Shown one piece after another: positions 60,101-64,000 of a stretch of DNA of 64,000 nucleotides. This DNA comes from Cyclina sinensis. Taxonomy: Eukaryota; Mollusca; Bivalvia; Venerida; Veneridae. Position numbers and translations under genes: made by a program. Under the pieces are notes generated by a model. The model ran no database searches, was not told the origin of the DNA, and saw only the letters and a program-made list of their open reading frames with translations. The stretch is from assembly GCA_012932295.1 (NCBI GenBank), contig JAAONU010000019.1:21151908-21215907 (forward strand), given 5' to 3'. Position 1 is the first letter of the stretch. Each line of letters starts with the position of its first letter.

Positions 60101-63100
60101 CATCAGTTGTTCAATACGGTGATTTATTTTTCACTTTTAAAATTTATGTTATTGGGCTTACGTGTGTTTACAGTACCTTGTTAATCCCACTAGCAGATCC
60201 AGAGGGGGGTGCACCCGGCGCACACACCCCTAAAATTCCCGGACCATAGGTGTTATTGTAGATCTATTTTGAATATGTCTTTAAATAATGTGAAATTTAT
60301 TGTCAAACATTGAATTGAATAATCAGAGGCCCATGTGATATTGCCAAATCGATATACTCTAGCATAACCACAACCATTGAAATGAGGTAGAAAACGGACA
60401 AAAATTGGGCCGAACATTTTGCACCCCCCCCCCCCCCCCCCCCCCAACCTGAAAACCTGGATCCACCCCTGAATCAGACTGTATAGCATTCAGGAATCTC
60501 TGATATTTAGCATCTAGTTAAATAATCTTTCATAATAGGCATACCCTAAAATTTAGATCATGTCTTTTCCTTTAAAATGATACAGAATCAGTGTGATTAA
60601 AACTGACCGAGCCATTACCTGATGTCATTACCGGATTGTCTGTACATAAAACTAAGTATGACAGGAAAACAGAAATATATAGGAAACATTTTTGACATAT
60701 AACATATATTCCTCTTTACGTTATTAATTATTTTTTCTTTCTATAGAAAATGCAACCATGGAATATGTATACTGTATAGTGGTTTACTTTAGGGTGTGTC
60801 CGTTAATGTAGAAAATTCTCTTCTGTCATTTCTTTCTTTATTATAGAACTCTACATAATTGTTCTTGTTAGTATATGAATTATGATAAATTCAGCACAGT
60901 GTTAAGTACCATTATAAACAAATGGTCTTTTGTGTTTCAGTACAAGGCAAGATGAGGGCTGTACTGTACCAGAGGGGTCAAGGAGACCACCATCTAGGTA
61001 CCATATGCAGCTGGCTAAAGCTATGACCATAAGTATAGCATATGCTGCTAACATTGGTGGCACTACAACAATTACTGGTTGTGCTTCAAACATCATACTG
61101 AAAGGATTAGCTGATGAGTAAGTTTTAATAGTTTTACTTAAGTCATTGTCACAAATGTTTTCCTGTTAAGAGGTTGTCACTCATGTGTTTTGTTATTTGG
61201 TGAAGTACATATAGGTTGAATGACCTTGAAATTGTGTTCTTTGATTGTGAGACCTAAGTGAGATTGCTTTGTGTTGTTGTATGGGGTAAGTACTCATGAT
61301 AGAGAAATATAAAACTTCCTGATTTTTTTCTAAATGGACTTCTTTCAGGAAGTTCTTCTCTCAATATATACAATATTCAAACTGCAATAGACCGAGTAAG
61401 CCAACTTCGACCGCATAGAAACTGAAATACGTTTCGCACATGCGTAGTGCAACGTAGGGCAAAAATAAAAAATCTGGCTATCATATTAAAATACCGTACA
61501 GATTTCAATTAAAATTTTTACATGCACGTGTGTTTGTGAAAACTTCTTTTTAACATGGTCATTGAAGGAAATACTGCTGTGATTTTTACTGCTTTCTCAA
61601 CAAAGCTTATGTTAGAATTAAGTTATACAAGTGCCTGCCTTTCTGTCTGTTTGTCAGTCTGTCTGTACCATGTGCAATATGACAGACAGGAGCATGATGT
61701 CCATTGGACTTCTTTTGTTTGAAATATAAAATAATAAAACTAAAAGACCTATCAAACTGTATATATTTCAGGATTTTCCAGGAGAGGGGGTTGGACTCAC
61801 CTATATCATTTGGTACATGGTTGGTGCTAGGTTTTCCTGTTTCAGTACTCATATTTATTACACTGTTTCTGTGGCTGACCCTTTACTTCAGGGGATGTAG
61901 GTTTGTACACTTGTTGCATAATAATTTTCTACATGAATATGTAATTGTTACTACATTCAGATTCGGGTTTCTTAGCACTTTTTTAAACAAAACTTTACTT
62001 TAGCCATTACTAACTGTTACAAGTTTTCAACATACTCAAGTAATTTTTGACTGGTAGTCCCAAGGGTTTATATCTTTTGGAATTTGGCTGAAATTGTTTT
62101 CATTAAGTACTGCTATAAGGGTGTTTCCCTTATTTTTTTTCTGTAATTATTCTAAGTTTTCAGAATGAAAGCTTGATATGTTTTGAGTTATAGAACTAAT
62201 GCTTCAAAAAAATAACCCTTTCAGTTTCTCAAGTGATTGCAACATAAATCAGTCTCAGATTTTGTTCATGCCTAGCTTTTAGTGAAGCCCAGCTCACGTC
62301 AATATTCATGCAGTTGTTTTATTTTCATTCAAAATTCATGTCATAATTATTTCAACATATATATTTCAGCTGCTACAGGAAGAGAGTTGGTAGATCTGAA
62401 GGGATTAGAGAGTTTATCAAGTCTGAATACAAAGCCCTCGGTCCTATCTTGTAAGTACTGAGAATATTTCATGGAGTTGTTACAAGAGTGGACAAAGAAT
62501 TTTAGTGAAATTTTTATTCCCAGTTACTCACAGTAATTTTTATTTTTATGCAATGCTTTCAGACCTTAGAGAATATAAAGTTTCAAAAGGTCTAATGAAA
62601 AAAATGGTGGCATTTTTTAAAATCTTACAAGGTATCCCTGTTCTTAAATATCTATTGGTGCTCATGTGAGCACAGTGTATGATTGGTCTTTATCTGACAT
62701 CAACTTTTCAGCTTGTGAACACTCTAGAGGTCACATGAAACTTGCTCAGAATGTTTGTCCTGATGATCTTTTAGATGAGTTCAAAATCAGGTCTTGTGAG
62801 TTTAAAAACTAGTTCATCAGCACAAAAGCATAAAAGCAAAAAAAAAAAAATCCTTGTGAACACTCCAGAGTCCACATTTTTGACATAGTCCTAAAGATAT
62901 TCAAAACTGGGTCACATTTGGTAAAATACTAGATCACCAGCTCAGACTGATTGAAAACTTAGGGAACACTCTAGAGTTAACAATTTTAGCCCAATGTTCT
63001 TGACAACTGGTGAGAATGTTTGTCATGAATGATTTTTCAGATACATGTATGTTCAATATGGGTTACTGGGTTAAAAAGCTTGGTCTCCAGCCTAAATCAA

Positions 63101-63816
63101 AGAAAACCTTGTCAACACTTTAGAGACCACATCTTTTTATCCAGTCTTAATGAAACTTACTCAGAATGTTAATTTGATCATCTTTTGGATAAGTTTGAAA
63201 CTTGGCCATGTTTAATTATTAACTAGGTAATCAGCTCTGATAAGTAGCAAAGTTGTGAACACATCAAAGATCACAATTTTGGCCAGATGTTCTTGAAACA
63301 GAATTTCTTTCTTGATGATCTCTTGGATCAACTGGGTGTTAATGTACTTGTTTTAAAATTGTTGATTTGGGTACAAGAATATAGGTTTTTTTTGTTTAAG
63401 GCAAATGGCAGATTTATGCTAGTGACTGCTTCTAACACACAAATAATGAACAAGATCTGTCTATTAACAATAATTATAGCAAGTAAGTTGTACACTTGTA
63501 TGCAGGTTTCCTGAAATCATGGTGATCACCCTGTTTGCGGTACTGATCATTCTGTGGGTGTCTCGAGATTTGGGTGGTGCTGGAGGCTGGGGAAACCTCT
63601 TCAAAGACAAGTAAGCCACTATAGCTTTGACTGCCTCTTTTTGAAAGTAATATCTGAATATCATACATTTACTTACAGAGAAATTTAGTTACTTAAGTAT
63701 AAATAATAGTACAAGCTATTGAATACAATATTTGATACATTCGCTCATATTTCTGCATTTGTTTTCTTCTTCAGTAAATCCTCGCCATACAAGCATCAGT
63801 ATGGATTAATATACAG
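54190..63816 (+). CDS. SLC13-family sodium/carboxylate or sulfate cotransporter (3' end beyond right edge)
   Basis: Exons joined in phase: 54190-54285, 56069-56218, 56591-56706, 56961-57106, 58787-58834, 59947-60034, 60941-61117, 61772-61900, 62370-62450, 63506-63610 and probably 63775-63816, giving about 392 residues of an expected 550-620. The first helix is [18 protein letters not shown] (14-31); then [20 protein letters not shown] and [20 protein letters not shown]. The first signature reads [13 protein letters not shown] (137-149), where SNT is usual. A hydrophilic loop follows, then [14 protein letters not shown], a second conserved motif. Later segments [16 protein letters not shown] and [17 protein letters not shown] are membrane helices, and GWGNLF is conserved. 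The family moves di/tricarboxylates or sulfate with sodium at the plasma membrane. The substrate and exact paralog cannot be told because the C-terminal half is missing. Confidence 0.92.
55040..55680 (+). repeat. Variable 30-75 bp tandem repeat (SLC13 intron 1)
   Basis: Many copies of TAGTAACATTTACAATAGG or close variants alternate with TTTATTGATTTGTAG and AAGAATATTTATTTTTAG. Later copies form a higher-order unit of about 110 bp. Confidence 0.8.
55733..55967. mobile_element. piggyBac-like hairpin MITE with TTAA duplication
   Basis: TTAA flanks the insert at 55729-55732 and 55968-55971, and the ends are CCCTTTAC and GTAAAGGG, as in piggyBac-type elements. Inside, 68-bp arms (55770-55837 and 55863-55930) are inverted with two mismatches around a 25-bp spacer, containing GATCCAGATCAGCCTGCAC. 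A transcript of SLC13 intron 1 would carry this hairpin. Confidence 0.85.
57167..58073. mobile_element. Degenerate mariner-like element
   Basis: Both ends carry related inverted repeats of about 33 bp, sharing AAAGTTTGTGCA and an AGGGT-GT start, with roughly three quarters identity. Size and ends fit an old mariner-type element, but no transposase motifs remain. Confidence 0.5.
58988..59280 (+). repeat. Truncated pearl/Helentron-like head
   Basis: GAGGGCCATGATGACCCTAT followed by TTGCTCACCTAAATACC matches the left flank of the 3020 element. No tandem core or right end follows, so it is a truncated copy in an SLC13 intron. Confidence 0.6.
60188..60475. repeat. Possible fold-back insert with C-run
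   Basis: AGATCCAGAGGGGGGTGCAC at the left is loosely mirrored by CCTGGATCCACCCCTGA at the right, with a run of over 20 C bases at about 60424-60445. The target duplication is unclear. Confidence 0.35.
62664..63300 (-). repeat. Diverged pearl-like array in an SLC13 intron
   Basis: The start CTCATGTGAGCACAGTG matches the flank of the 28735 element, and GTGAACACTCTAGAG-type words recur near 62705, 62850, 62955 and 63110. The copies are strongly diverged and the right end is lost. Confidence 0.55.
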
Positions 63817-64000
63817 GTGTAAAAACTGTATGCTCTCTAGGAAATGTACCATACTTTTTCAACTTACAGAAGTTTATCATCACTAATTGTCAAAAGAGTT
63901 TTGTCTATGATGGTATTTATATCTCCTTTGTAGAATGACTGAACAATGTTCTTGTTAGAAATTACATCAGTGTTCTGTGTGGTCAAAAATTATCAATTTC

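Overview
The window is animal nuclear DNA, most likely from a bivalve mollusc. Protein-coding genes are split into many short exons with GT-AG introns, the background is AT-rich, and the repeats are of bivalve type: arrays of ~120-170 bp units bounded by conserved flanks (one with an ACGG run), tRNA-derived SINEs and many MITEs. The species cannot be read from the sequence alone. No prokaryotic features, CRISPR arrays, rRNA genes or functional tRNA genes were seen.

Five host genes were reconstructed by joining exons whose splice sites and codon phases agree. From left to right: (1) RNF10, a RING-type E3 ubiquitin ligase, minus strand, start codon at 15962 and 3' end beyond the left edge; (2) a PRR11-like proline-rich gene, plus strand, 23742-32071; (3) OGFOD2, a 2-oxoglutarate/Fe(II) oxygenase, minus strand, 39782-34474; (4) a C22orf39/PANTS (UPF0545) twin-CX9C gene, plus strand, 39806-46440, head-to-head with OGFOD2 with only 23 bases between start codons; (5) an SLC13-family sodium/anion cotransporter, plus strand, from 54190 and running off the right edge. 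RNF10 and the PRR11-like gene are divergent and 7.8 kb apart. The PRR11-like gene and OGFOD2 are tail-to-tail. The genes look like unrelated housekeeping or transport functions, not one pathway.

Introns and spacers are dominated by mobile DNA. A CR1/Jockey-like non-LTR retrotransposon (about 20925-23717, minus) has an open RT frame but a spliced-out endonuclease core. Several non-autonomous DNA elements can be delimited by target-site duplications: two hAT-like (8 bp), one Mutator-like (10 bp), one piggyBac-like (TTAA) and one with TA ends. Large fold-back structures lie at 14955-15108, 40044-40869 and 55770-55930.

Points most worth a second look: a CAAX-like C-terminus on the twin-CX9C protein, the 23-bp divergent start arrangement with a GC-AG first intron, a 24-nt microexon in OGFOD2, an SNT-to-SNI change in the SLC13 signature, and a possible decayed TFIIS-N-like exon antisense inside an RNF10 intron. 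No clearly new multi-gene system was found.
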